13,844 nt of DNA from Oscillospiraceae bacterium (GTDB taxonomy: Bacteria; Bacillota; Clostridia; Oscillospirales; Oscillospiraceae), in NCBI GenBank assembly GCA_902802215.1, contig CADCLH010000060.1, forward strand, positions 1 to 13,844, written 5' to 3'. The notes below the pieces were generated by a model. It ran no database searches. It had not been told where the DNA came from and saw only the letters and a list, made by a program, of their open reading frames with translations. Of this stretch, positions 6,663-13,844 are shown one piece after another (within the stretch, counting starts at the first letter, position 1; every line of letters starts with the position of its first letter). The position numbers and the translations under genes were made by a program.

Positions 6663-7451
6663 GTGAGGAAAACCGTACGACTTGTCTGGATGATCTGTAT
6701 CTGCCTGTGCTTTTCCGCCTGCGGCGGCAAAGCTCCCGTAAAACCAGAGGAGGCGGACGATACGCTCTCCATGTCCGCGGAGAAGCTCTGGGAGGCCGGC
6801 GGCGTGGCGATCGACATGAGGGACTATGAAAAAGCCCTGAAATACTATCAGCTGTCTGCGGATAAGGGCTATGTGAAAGCCTGGAAGGCCATCGGTTCCC
6901 TGTATTATTACGGGGACGGCGTGGAACAATCCTATGAAAAAGCGTTGGAATACTGGCTTCACGCGGCGCAGCAGGGTTCGGCGGAGGCGCAGGCCAGCCT
7001 CGGCGATCTGTATGCCAGAGGAGAAGGCGTGGACCAGTCCTTTGAAAAGGCGCTGGAATACTATCGGCTTGCGGCGGAGCAGGGTCTCGCGGAAGCGTTG
7101 ACGAGTCTCGGCGGTCTGTACGAGAACGGAAACGGCGTGGAGCAGTCCTATGAAAAAGCCGCGGAATACTACCGGCTGTCGGCCGAGCAGGGACACGCGG
7201 AGGCCTTCGACAGACTGAACAGACTGGTCGGCGAGGGGCTCGTTGAGAAAAAGGACGCGGTCGTCAGAAAAGCAGATAAACCGAAGATCGAAGCAAAGAC
7301 GAAGCAAGCCGGCGGGAGCGGAGCGGGCAGCGGCTCCGTCCCGGCCCCCACGGCGGCGAAGGAGTGCTACAAGAGTCCTACGGGCGCGCATGTCTATACG
7401 GGCGTTCCGGGCAGGACGTGGCGCTGCAAGTACTGCGGAAACGTGAAATAG
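6663..7451 (+). CDS. Sel1-repeat lipoprotein with C-terminal Cys/His tail
   Basis: A 262-residue predicted surface lipoprotein. A short basic N-terminus and hydrophobic core lead to a lipobox-like FSAC with C20 as the lipid site; Phe at -3 is unusual. Residues about 40-185 form four Sel1-like (TPR-related) repeats of about 36 residues, with cores such as YEKALKYYQLSADKG, YEKALEYWLHAAQQG and FEKALEYYRLAAEQG, joined by YxxGxGVEQS turns. These repeats usually hold protein partners. After a Gly/Ser/Ala linker (215-230) the tail has C235, H243, C255 and C258, which could bind zinc. The start is GTG at 6663, with GGGAGG about ten bases upstream. The next ATG in frame would cut into the signal sequence. 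It lies between the TetR gene and a secreted GH3 enzyme, which suggests an envelope role, perhaps as scaffold. The partner is unknown. Confidence 0.85.
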   Translation: MRKTVRLVWMICICLCFSACGGKAPVKPEEADDTLSMSAEKLWEAGGVAIDMRDYEKALKYYQLSADKGYVKAWKAIGSLYYYGDGVEQSYEKALEYWLHAAQQGSAEAQASLGDLYARGEGVDQSFEKALEYYRLAAEQGLAEALTSLGGLYENGNGVEQSYEKAAEYYRLSAEQGHAEAFDRLNRLVGEGLVEKKDAVVRKADKPKIEAKTKQAGGSGAGSGSVPAPTAAKECYKSPTGAHVYTGVPGRTWRCKYCGNVK

Positions 7452-7497
7452 TCCGGAGTCTCCGAAACAGAATTGGACGGGAAAGAATCAAAGCGAA

Positions 7498-9405
7498 ATG
7501 AAAACAAAACGGCTTGCGGCAGCGCTGCTGTCAGCAGTACTGCTATTCACCGCATTTGGCGGCAGCGGATACGCCGAGGAGAGCGCGTCCGCGAGGACCC
7601 CGGAGCAGATCCTCGCGGGGATGACCACGGAAGAGAAGGTCGCCCAGATGCTGATGCCGGAGTTCAAGTATTACACGGATGAAAAAGGCCAGAGGCATGA
7701 CCTGACCGAGATGCGCCCGGAGATCGAGGCGATCCTGAAACGGCACGGTTTCGCGGGCGTCATCTTCTTCTCCTACAATATGGCCGACACGGAAAAGGCG
7801 GTCCGCCTCGTGGACGCCATGCAGACGGCCAACGCCTCGCAGGCCGGGCGTCCGCAGCTGCTGACCGCCATCGATCAGGAGGGCGGCGCGGTCGTGCGCA
7901 TCGGGCACGGCGTGCAGATGCCGGGCAACATGGCCATCGGCGCGACGGGCGATCCCGCCGCCGCGGAGCAGGCCGGGAGACTGATCGGGGAAGAGCTCAA
8001 AGCCATCGGATTGAACTATGACACGGCGCCGGTCTTGGATGTGAACAGCAATCCGGCCAACCCGATCATCGGCCTGCGCTCGTTCTCGGATGATCCCGAA
8101 CTCGTCGCCGGGATGGGCGTTGCGATGATGCAGGGCCTTCAGGAGACCGGTACGGTTTCGGCCGTCAAGCATTTCCCCGGCCACGGCGATACCGCGACGG
8201 ACAGCCATACGGGTCTGCCGCGCGTGGAAAAGAGCCTGGACGAGCTGAGAGACTTTGAGCTGGTTCCGTTTCAGACGTGCATCGACGCGGGCGCCGAGGT
8301 CGTCATGACGGCCCATATTCAATTCCCGCTCATCGAGAAAAAAACCGCGGTCTCCGTCAAGACCGGGGAGAAGATCAGTCTGCCCGCCACGCTCTCCAAA
8401 ACGATCCTGACCGATCTGCTCCGCGGCGAGATGGGCTTCGACGGCGTCATAACCAGCGACTCGATGCAGATGGACGCGATCGCAAAGCATTTCGATCCGC
8501 TCGTGGCCGCCCAGACCGCCATCGACGCCGGCGTCAATATCCTCCTGATGCCGGTCGATACGAGAACGCCCAAGGGGCTTGCGGCGCTGGAGCAGTATAT
8601 CCACGACGTCGCCGAGCTGGTCGATAAGGGAAAGATCCCCGTTGAGAAGGTCGACGACTCCGTTCTGCGCATCCTGCGCCTCAAGGAAAAGCACGGCCTG
8701 CTGGAGCCCTATGACAGCGGCGATCTCGAATCGCGCGTCAAAAACGCGCTGGAGACGGTCGGTTCAGCCGAGCATCACCGGATCGAGGCGGAGCTCGCCG
8801 CGCGCGCCGTGACGCTGGTGAAGAACGCAAAAGGCCTTCTTCCGCTGCGGATCGGCAAAGAGAAAACGCTGATCCTCGTCCCCTATGACAGCGAGGTGCA
8901 GAGCGCCGTTTACGCCGCCGAGACGCTCCAGAGCGAGGGAAAGCTCTCCCGGTCGGCGAGTATCCGGGCCGTGTCCTATTCCGGCTTCTCCAAGGCGGAG
9001 CTGGACGATGTCAAACATCTGATCGTGGTTTCCGCGACCTACGGGATGAATGAGATCGACCCCTGGACAAAGGACGGCGCATATTCGCTTTTGGTGGACA
9101 AGCTGATCGACGCGGTCCACGAGGCGGGCGGCGATGTGACGATCGTGAGCGCGCAGCTGCCCTATGACGCAAGCCGCTACGACAAGGCGGACGCCGTCGT
9201 GCTGACCTGGTTCGCAAAGGGAATGACCTCGGACCCCAGGACCGCAGAGGGAGCGCCCACGAGCTACGGCGTCAATCTGCCCGCGGCGCTGATGCAGATC
9301 CTGAGCAGGGACGGCGTCTTCCCGGGCAAGCTCCCGGTGAACGTGCCGCAGCTGGATGAGGACGGACACTTCACCGATCAGACGGAATACCTCCGCGCAG
9401 CATAG
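7498..9405 (+). CDS. secreted glycoside hydrolase family 3, beta-N-acetylhexosaminidase (NagZ-like)
   Basis: A 635-residue exported GH3 enzyme, probably removing beta-linked N-acetylglucosamine from peptidoglycan fragments or chitin-type sugars. A Sec signal peptide covers residues 1-27 (cleavage near GYA/EE). The GH3 barrel runs to about residue 400. It carries IDQEGG, the KHFPGHGDT block from K224 with the D235-S-H237 general acid/base dyad typical of the NagZ branch, and the nucleophile D321 in TSDSMQM. The remaining 230 residues match the C-terminal alpha/beta domain present in longer NagZ-like proteins (start VTLVKNAKGLLPL). E. coli NagZ is cytoplasmic and about 340 residues, so this is the larger exported type. 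The ATG at 7498 is preceded by only a weak GGGAAAG. It starts 46 bases after the lipoprotein gene with no terminator between. Substrate beyond GlcNAc specificity is inferred. Confidence 0.9.
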   Translation: MKTKRLAAALLSAVLLFTAFGGSGYAEESASARTPEQILAGMTTEEKVAQMLMPEFKYYTDEKGQRHDLTEMRPEIEAILKRHGFAGVIFFSYNMADTEKAVRLVDAMQTANASQAGRPQLLTAIDQEGGAVVRIGHGVQMPGNMAIGATGDPAAAEQAGRLIGEELKAIGLNYDTAPVLDVNSNPANPIIGLRSFSDDPELVAGMGVAMMQGLQETGTVSAVKHFPGHGDTATDSHTGLPRVEKSLDELRDFELVPFQTCIDAGAEVVMTAHIQFPLIEKKTAVSVKTGEKISLPATLSKTILTDLLRGEMGFDGVITSDSMQMDAIAKHFDPLVAAQTAIDAGVNILLMPVDTRTPKGLAALEQYIHDVAELVDKGKIPVEKVDDSVLRILRLKEKHGLLEPYDSGDLESRVKNALETVGSAEHHRIEAELAARAVTLVKNAKGLLPLRIGKEKTLILVPYDSEVQSAVYAAETLQSEGKLSRSASIRAVSYSGFSKAELDDVKHLIVVSATYGMNEIDPWTKDGAYSLLVDKLIDAVHEAGGDVTIVSAQLPYDASRYDKADAVVLTWFAKGMTSDPRTAEGAPTSYGVNLPAALMQILSRDGVFPGKLPVNVPQLDEDGHFTDQTEYLRAA

Positions 9406-9468
9406 CACCAGCCTCCGGCGGCGCCGGGATCGCCCGGAAAACGGTGAAAACCGCCGCCTTTCCCCTGA

Positions 9469-9511
9469 GAATGAAAGGCTCCGGACCAGATCGGTCCGGA
9501 GCCTTTCATTC
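9469..9511. terminator. shared bidirectional terminator, 19-bp perfect stem
   Basis: GAATGAAAGGCTCCGGACC (9469-9487) and its exact complement (9493-9511) flank a five-base loop. It ends the plus-strand GH3 gene and the convergent minus-strand permease gene. The permease stop codon (TGA at 9508-9506) lies inside the stem. Both stem ends are A/T-rich, which suits termination in both directions. Confidence 0.8.
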
Positions 9512-12500
9512 TACCGATTTGAGCGATTCGGCCATGGGGATGCGGTCGAGCTTTCGGCGCATCACGGCGTTGGTGAGCAGCGTGAAGGCCAGCGTGATGC
9601 CGAGAGAGAGCAGGTAGCTGACCGGCAGGATGCGCAGCTCGTAGGTCATGTTGTCCACGACGATGGATTCGATCACGATCCGGTGCAGACCCTTGCCGAG
9701 CAGGAGGCCGAGCAGCGCGCCGAGCAGGGCGAGCAGCCGGTTTTCACGCAGGACATAGGAGGCCGTCTCCGGCAGGAAGAAGCCGAGGACCTTGACCGTC
9801 GCGATCTCGCGCGTGCGCTCCATGATGTTGATGTTGGTCAGGTTGAAGAGCGTGATGCAGGCCAGCGCCCCGGAGCAGAGGATCAGCAGCAGGATGAAGA
9901 GATCGAGGCTCTCCATGGACTGCTCAAAGATCGCGCGCTCCTGCGCGGTCAGGGACACATAGCTCACGCCGTCCTCGCCGCGCAGCCGCGCCGCATAACG
10001 GCTGGGGTCGGCATCCGCGCGCAGACGCAGCAGCGCGGTGTTATGGCGCAGCCCCGGGAGAGAGGCGTCGTTGAAATAGATGAAATGACGCAGGTAGTTC
10101 TTGCAGATCCCGCTGACCCGCAGCGTCAGCACTTCCCCGGAATCGAGCTCCGTTTGAAGCGTATCCCCGACCTGAACGTCCAGGAGATCCGAGAGCTTTT
10201 CCGTGATCACGGCCTCGCCCTCGTCGGGGAAGGGGATAGTCCCGTTCGCGTCAAACAGCCGGATCAGACCGTCCAGCGCCCCGGGGGCGCAGGCGACCGC
10301 GTGCGTGGATTTTTCGCGGCTTCCGAAACGGAGCGTGACGGGCTCCTGCCAGGTCATGGCGCTGTATGCGGCATCCTCCCGCCACAGCTTTTCCGCCGCG
10401 GCGTCGTCGGCGAAGGAGTCGACGTCGAGATTGACGGAGAGATCATACAGGGAGCCGAGCAGCATCATCGCAACGCGCAGGGGATAGCGAAAGGCGTTGC
10501 GCAGGCTGACCTTATGCAGAAAGGGGAGCGCCCGCCAGAGCGGGCCGAGGTGTTCCAGCAGGATACGCCGCCCCGGCTTCGGCGCCTTCGGGCGGATGAG
10601 CTCGGCCGGTTTTTCGCGGAGCTGACGGCGGCAGGCAAGCCAGGTGACCAGGATCGTGCCGAGCACGGAGACCGCCAGCGTGCGCAGGATCAGAGAGAAG
10701 CTGAAGAAATAGCGCAGCGCGCTGTAATCGTAGATGATGCCGTAGGCGGTCCAGACGATCCAGGGGATCACGGCGCTGCCGACAAAATAGCCGAGAACAC
10801 AGCCGATCAGAGCCGCCGAGCCGGAATAGAGCAGATACTTGCTCATGATCGCGGCCGCGGAATAGCCGAGGGACTTCATCGTGCCGATCTGCGTGCGCTC
10901 CTCGGTGACCATGCGGGTCATGGTCGTGATGCAGACCAGTCCCGCGACCAGCACAAAGAAGATCGGAAACACGTTGGCCAGCGCGTCGATGATGCGCGTG
11001 TCGCTCTCAAAGCTGACATAGCCCGCGTTGCTCTCGCGGTCCAGGGTATAGAGGTCGAGCTTGAGCGCCTCCTCCGCGTCCTTTGCCGCGTCGGCGTACT
11101 CCTCCTCGCCGTCGAGAAGCTCCTGCTCCGCGTCGGCGAGCTTTTTCTCCGCCTCGGCCTTTTTGTCGTCATACTCGTAGCGGGCCTCGGTGAGCTCATA
11201 CCAGCCGTCTCCGATCCGGCCGGAGGCGTAGTCCAGCTCCTGAACCAGATAGGGATAATTGGCCTCGAAGCCGTTCAACTCCGCTTCTCCCGCATCGAGC
11301 GCCGCACGCCCGGCCGCAAGCTGCGCGCGTGCGTTGGCAAGCTCCGCCTCCTGGGGTGCAAACTGCTGCTCACCAGCCGCAAGCTGGCCTTGCAGCACGG
11401 CAAGCGTCTCCGCATCCCCGGTCGCTTCGGCTTGGGCGATGGCCGCACGCAGCGGCGCAAGTGCAGCCTCCTTCGCCGCCGCAAGCTGCTGTTCCCCGGC
11501 GGAGAGCTTCGCCGCCTCCTGCTCAAGGGCTGCGCGCTGAGAGGCGATCTCGGCGCGGTGAGCGGGGAGCTCCCGCATGGCCGCTTCCAGCTCCCGGCGG
11601 CCGTCGATCACTTCCTGCTGTCTGGCGCCAAGCTCCGCCTCGGCGTCATCCAGCTTTTTCAAGGCGTCGGCCAGCTCCTCTTCTGCCTCGGCCTTTTTCT
11701 CCCGGTATTCCTGCCAGCCGTCGTCCAGCTCCTGTCGCGCGTCGGCCAGCTCCTCGTCGGCCTCGGCGCGCAGCTTGCGCCGGCGCAGATTCCCGCGCTC
11801 CTGAAGCGCGCTCTTGACCTCCTCCTCCAGACGGTCGCGCGCGGCGACGTATTCATCCGAATACAGCGCCCCGGGCATGCGAAAGCTGAGACGGAGCTCA
11901 TGGTACGCCTCGGAATCAAAATCGTCCGCGGGGACGAACACAAAGCCCCCGATCTGCCCGGAGCCGAGGGTCGTGTCGCCCCGCTGCTCGCTGATATAGC
12001 GGGGGGACTTGGCAAGGCCCACGATGGTGTAGCGGCCGCCGGGAAGCAGGGACAGGGTGTCCTCGTCGTTGTCGGACTCGAGCACAAGCGTTTTGCCGAG
12101 AGCTTCCGCGGTAAAGGCGTGCGAGTCGACCAGACATTCGCCCGCTTTCTCCGGCAGTTTCCCCAGCGTCAGCGCGGGGAGATCGACCTTCTGCGGCAGG
12201 CTCATGACATGGTAGACATCGCGCATGCCGTCGAGAGAGAACCAGGCGTCCGCAAAGTACCCGCCCTCGGCGGCGCGGCAGTTGTCCCAGCGTCCGGAGA
12301 GCGCCGTCACATCCTCGTCGGTAAAGCCCAGCGAGGACAGCAGCGTGAAGTCGGAAAACGCCTGTCTGTCCCAGTATTCCCCGGCCGTTTGCAGCATGGC
12401 GGGATAGGAGCTTTTGAGCCCCGCAAAAAAGCCGACGCCCAGCGCGACGATCGCCAGGATCGCCAGATACCGGCCCAGACTTCGCCCGATGCTGCGCAGC

Positions 12501-12526
12501 AGCAGCTTCCACGTACAGCGGTTCAT
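9506..12526 (-). CDS. FtsX/MacB-type ABC transporter permease with extracellular coiled coil
   Basis: A 1006-residue permease working with the ATPase encoded just upstream. The family moves or senses substrates at the outer membrane face (peptides, lipids, antibiotics) by mechanotransmission. Seen in order: TM1 at about 17-37, an extracellular domain, a long Ala/Glu/Leu coiled coil (about 225-495), three helices at about 512-535, 558-590 and 605-630, a cytoplasmic linker, the second extracellular domain (about 690-870), and three helices at about 873-898, 932-955 and 968-990 with MERTREIATVKVLGF between. The second module should begin with its own membrane helix, but after RVAMMLLG (about 688) the sequence passes directly to SLYDLSVNL. 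About 30 residues expected in relatives appear to be missing, leaving seven helices. It starts four bases after the ATPase stop. The specific substrate is unknown. Confidence 0.9.
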   Translation of the reverse strand: MNRCTWKLLLRSIGRSLGRYLAILAIVALGVGFFAGLKSSYPAMLQTAGEYWDRQAFSDFTLLSSLGFTDEDVTALSGRWDNCRAAEGGYFADAWFSLDGMRDVYHVMSLPQKVDLPALTLGKLPEKAGECLVDSHAFTAEALGKTLVLESDNDEDTLSLLPGGRYTIVGLAKSPRYISEQRGDTTLGSGQIGGFVFVPADDFDSEAYHELRLSFRMPGALYSDEYVAARDRLEEEVKSALQERGNLRRRKLRAEADEELADARQELDDGWQEYREKKAEAEEELADALKKLDDAEAELGARQQEVIDGRRELEAAMRELPAHRAEIASQRAALEQEAAKLSAGEQQLAAAKEAALAPLRAAIAQAEATGDAETLAVLQGQLAAGEQQFAPQEAELANARAQLAAGRAALDAGEAELNGFEANYPYLVQELDYASGRIGDGWYELTEARYEYDDKKAEAEKKLADAEQELLDGEEEYADAAKDAEEALKLDLYTLDRESNAGYVSFESDTRIIDALANVFPIFFVLVAGLVCITTMTRMVTEERTQIGTMKSLGYSAAAIMSKYLLYSGSAALIGCVLGYFVGSAVIPWIVWTAYGIIYDYSALRYFFSFSLILRTLAVSVLGTILVTWLACRRQLREKPAELIRPKAPKPGRRILLEHLGPLWRALPFLHKVSLRNAFRYPLRVAMMLLGSLYDLSVNLDVDSFADDAAAEKLWREDAAYSAMTWQEPVTLRFGSREKSTHAVACAPGALDGLIRLFDANGTIPFPDEGEAVITEKLSDLLDVQVGDTLQTELDSGEVLTLRVSGICKNYLRHFIYFNDASLPGLRHNTALLRLRADADPSRYAARLRGEDGVSYVSLTAQERAIFEQSMESLDLFILLLILCSGALACITLFNLTNINIMERTREIATVKVLGFFLPETASYVLRENRLLALLGALLGLLLGKGLHRIVIESIVVDNMTYELRILPVSYLLSLGITLAFTLLTNAVMRRKLDRIPMAESLKSVE
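11130..11180 (-). repeat. coiled-coil repeat, copy 2 (see 11664-11712)
   Basis: This segment encodes YEYDDKKAEAEKKLADA near residues 449-466 of the permease. It resembles QEYREKKAEAEEELADA at about 272-287, with 12 of 17 residues identical and clear DNA similarity. The two copies sit at the start and end of the coiled-coil region. Confidence 0.5.
11664..11712 (-). repeat. coiled-coil repeat, copy 1 (see 11130-11180)
   Basis: First copy of the internal repeat in the permease coiled coil. It encodes QEYREKKAEAEEELADA and shares the KKAEAE core and LADA ending with the second copy. Low-complexity heptads could produce this without true duplication. Confidence 0.5.
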
Positions 12527-12530
12527 GCGT

Positions 12531-13238
12531 TCACCACTCGATCTCTTCGACGGGAGTGGGATGGGCGTTGAGCTCCTCGGAGACGATGGTCCCGCTCTTG
12601 ACCCGGATGACCCGGTCCGCCATGGCGCACAGCGCCTTGTTGTGCGTGATGATGATAACCGTCGTCCCGCTCTTGCGGCAGCTGTCCTGAAGAAGCTTCA
12701 AAATGGACTTGCCCGTCATATAGTCCAGCGCGCCGGTCGGCTCGTCGCAGAGCAGCAGCTTCGGGTTCTTGGCGAGGGCGCGGGCAATGGCCACGCGCTG
12801 CTGCTCGCCGCCGGAGAGCTGGGCGGGGAAGTTTCTGGCTCTGTCGTGCAGCCCGACCTCGTCCAGCACAGAAGCGGCGTCGAGCGCGTCCCGGCAGAGC
12901 TTGGCCGCGATCTCCACGTTTTCCAGCGCGGTCAGGTTGGGGATCAGATTGTAAAACTGAAAGACAAAGCCGACCTCGGAGCGGCGAAAGGCGGTCAGAC
13001 GGCGCTTGTCGTAGGCCGAGATATCCTCGCCGTCAACGAGGATCTTCCCCTCGGTGAGGGAGTCCATGCCGCCGAGGATGTTCAGCAGCGTGGTCTTTCC
13101 GGCGCCGGATTCGCCCACGATGACACAGAGCTCCCCCTTTTCGACGGTGAAGCTCACGTCCCGCAGCGCGGCGACCTCGACCTCGCCTGAGCGGTAAATC
13201 TTTTTCACATGCTCAAATTGAATGAACGCCTCGCCCAT
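12531..13238 (-). CDS. ABC transporter ATP-binding protein (MacB/LolD-like)
   Basis: A 235-residue ATPase that powers the adjoining FtsX-type permease. All motifs are intact: Walker A GESGAGKTT (42-50), Q-loop Q94 in FVFQFYNLIPNLTALENVE, signature LSGGEQQRVAIARAL (141-155), Walker B LLLCDE with E166, D-loop GALD, and H-loop H199 in IITHN. The Q-loop region and 'LSGGEQQRVA' place it in the MacB/LolD/YtrE group rather than in importers. The ATG at 13238 follows GGAGGC at six bases. It is first in a two-gene operon with the permease, whose ATG is four bases after this stop. Its promoter has a consensus -35 and an inverted repeat that suggests repression. Confidence 0.95.
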   Translation of the reverse strand: MGEAFIQFEHVKKIYRSGEVEVAALRDVSFTVEKGELCVIVGESGAGKTTLLNILGGMDSLTEGKILVDGEDISAYDKRRLTAFRRSEVGFVFQFYNLIPNLTALENVEIAAKLCRDALDAASVLDEVGLHDRARNFPAQLSGGEQQRVAIARALAKNPKLLLCDEPTGALDYMTGKSILKLLQDSCRKSGTTVIIITHNKALCAMADRVIRVKSGTIVSEELNAHPTPVEEIEW

Positions 13239-13270
13239 GAGAAGCCTCCGTTCCCCGACATGCTTTTTTC

Positions 13271-13291
13271 CTGATATGTCCAGTATATCAG
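13271..13291. promoter_or_regulatory. putative operator of the ABC transporter operon
   Basis: CTGATAT and ATATCAG are perfect inverted arms separated by seven bases. The dyad covers the -10 hexamer of the ABC promoter (13282-13287), where a bound repressor would block RNA polymerase. It differs from the TetR-gene dyad at 5895, so a different regulator is likely. Confidence 0.5.
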
Positions 13292-13311
13292 CGGTGTTGC
13301 GGCCGTGTCAA
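13282..13311 (-). promoter_or_regulatory. SigA-type promoter of the ABC transporter operon
   Basis: On the minus strand a perfect TTGACA (13311-13306) and TATACT (13287-13282) are 18 bases apart, about 44 bases before the ATPase start. Confidence 0.75.
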
Positions 13312-13320
13312 CAAGCCGCC

Positions 13321-13349
13321 TTGCGTTTGCGGGGAAAGTGGTGTATGAT
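13321..13349 (+). promoter_or_regulatory. SigA-type promoter of the aminopeptidase gene
   Basis: TTGCGT (13321-13326) and TATGAT (13344-13349) are 17 bases apart and about 27 bases before the start codon. It is divergent from the ABC promoter only ten bases away, so the two could be co-regulated. Confidence 0.6.
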
Positions 13350-13375
13350 GCTCCGGAAAAGGAGCGATGCAATCC

Positions 13376-13844
13376 ATGCCGAATGAAACAGTACTGAAAA
13401 AATACGCCGAGCTGATCGTAAGGACCGGCGCGAATGTACAGCCCGGGCAGGTCGTCCTGCTCACGGCCTCGGTGGAGCAGCACGCCTTCGCGGCGCTGGT
13501 GATCGAGGCCTGCTATCGGGCGGGGGCGAGACGGGTCAACGTCAACTGGGAGTCGGACGCGAAGACGAGGCTCGACTTCCTGTACGCGCAGCAGGAGGAG
13601 CTTGCCAGGGTCCTCCCCTGGGAGGAGGAGAAGGCCAGACAAATGACCGAGGACCTGCCGTGCAGGATCTTTCTGGAGTCGGAAGACCCCGACGCGATGG
13701 CCGGGATCGACTCCGAAAAGCTCTCGGCCGTGACCCGGGACCGCAGGCGAATCCTCAAACCCTTTCGGAATGCGATCGAGGGCAGGCACCAGTGGATGGT
13801 CGCCGGCGTGCCGGGTGAGAAGTGGGCAAAAAAGTGCTTCCCCG
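13376..13844 (+). CDS. M29-family aminopeptidase, N-terminal part (cut by window edge)
   Basis: An open frame runs to the right edge, covering about 156 residues of what should be roughly 410. It matches the N-terminal domain of thermophilic-type M29 metallo-aminopeptidases (AmpS/PepS group): MPNETVLKKYAELIVRTG, then NVQPGQVVLLTA, the EACYRAGARRVNVNW block, and LPCRIFLESEDPDAM, with HQWMVAGVPGEKWA near the edge. These cytosolic enzymes release N-terminal amino acids from peptides using two metal ions. The metal ligands lie further on, outside the window, so activity cannot be checked. An in-frame ATG at 13367 lies only two bases after GGAG, too close to be used well. The ATG at 13376 is chosen, with the AAGGAG about eleven bases upstream. 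No signal peptide. Confidence 0.85.
   Translation, partial: MPNETVLKKYAELIVRTGANVQPGQVVLLTASVEQHAFAALVIEACYRAGARRVNVNWESDAKTRLDFLYAQQEELARVLPWEEEKARQMTEDLPCRIFLESEDPDAMAGIDSEKLSAVTRDRRRILKPFRNAIEGRHQWMVAGVPGEKWAKKCFP

Noticed and set aside
5931..7391. A 486-codon minus-strand open frame opposite the TetR and Sel1 genes
   Set aside because: It spans two well-supported plus-strand genes and their gap, and has no protein-like features of its own.
7543..8694. A 383-codon minus-strand open frame inside the GH3 gene
   Set aside because: Antisense to conserved catalytic motifs of GH3; no start signals or recognisable domain.
9356..12571. A 1071-codon plus-strand open frame opposite the permease gene
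   Set aside because: It is antisense to a clearly real gene, has no ribosome site, and its Arg/Gln/Gly-rich low-complexity sequence is a by-product of GC-rich codon bias.

Overview
The window looks like chromosome from a GC-rich clostridial Firmicute, most likely an Oscillospiraceae/Ruminococcaceae-type gut or rumen bacterium. I infer this from GC content of roughly 60% by eye in coding DNA (with AT-rich promoter islands), AGGAGG-type ribosome binding sites, SigA-like promoters with 17-18 bp spacing, and the gene families present: a short-form CstA, a clostridial-type MoxR/VWA pair, and an FtsX-like permease with a long extracellular coiled coil. No RNA genes, insertion sequences, CRISPR arrays or phage genes were seen. 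No gap between genes exceeds 300 bases.

Layout. (1) 1-4605, minus strand: cstA is transcribed first from a strong promoter at 4668-4696. It is followed by a two-TM protein with a possible PH-like N-terminus (2037-3050), a MoxR-type AAA+ ATPase (1096-2019) and a VWA protein that overlaps the ATPase by four bases and runs off the left edge. The VWA gene has a frame change near 515-535. A perfect 14-bp hairpin separates cstA from the last three genes. (2) 4751-5122, minus: a single-gene unit for an unrecognised 112-residue protein, with its own consensus promoter and terminator. (3) 5285-5846, plus: a Nudix hydrolase with an N-terminal zinc ribbon, divergent from (2), ended by a hairpin. (4) 5874-9511, plus: a TetR regulator with palindromes on its promoter, then a Sel1-repeat lipoprotein and a secreted GH3 (NagZ-like) enzyme. 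No terminator is visible until the 19-bp hairpin at 9469-9511, so these three may form one operon acting at the cell envelope. (5) 9506-13311, minus: an ABC ATPase and a 1006-residue FtsX/MacB-type permease, four bases apart, behind a consensus promoter with an inverted repeat over its -10. (6) 13321-13844, plus: promoter and start of an M29-family aminopeptidase, cut by the right edge.

The most unusual points are the apparent loss of one transmembrane segment in the permease, the Asn in place of Ser/Thr in the MoxR Walker A motif, the frame change in its VWA partner, the CxxC-ended tail on the Sel1 lipoprotein, and the 112-residue orphan with a Gly/Cys motif. The best candidates for an undescribed system are the membrane protein-MoxR-VWA trio and the TetR-Sel1-GH3 cluster. 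Neither is proven novel from sequence alone.
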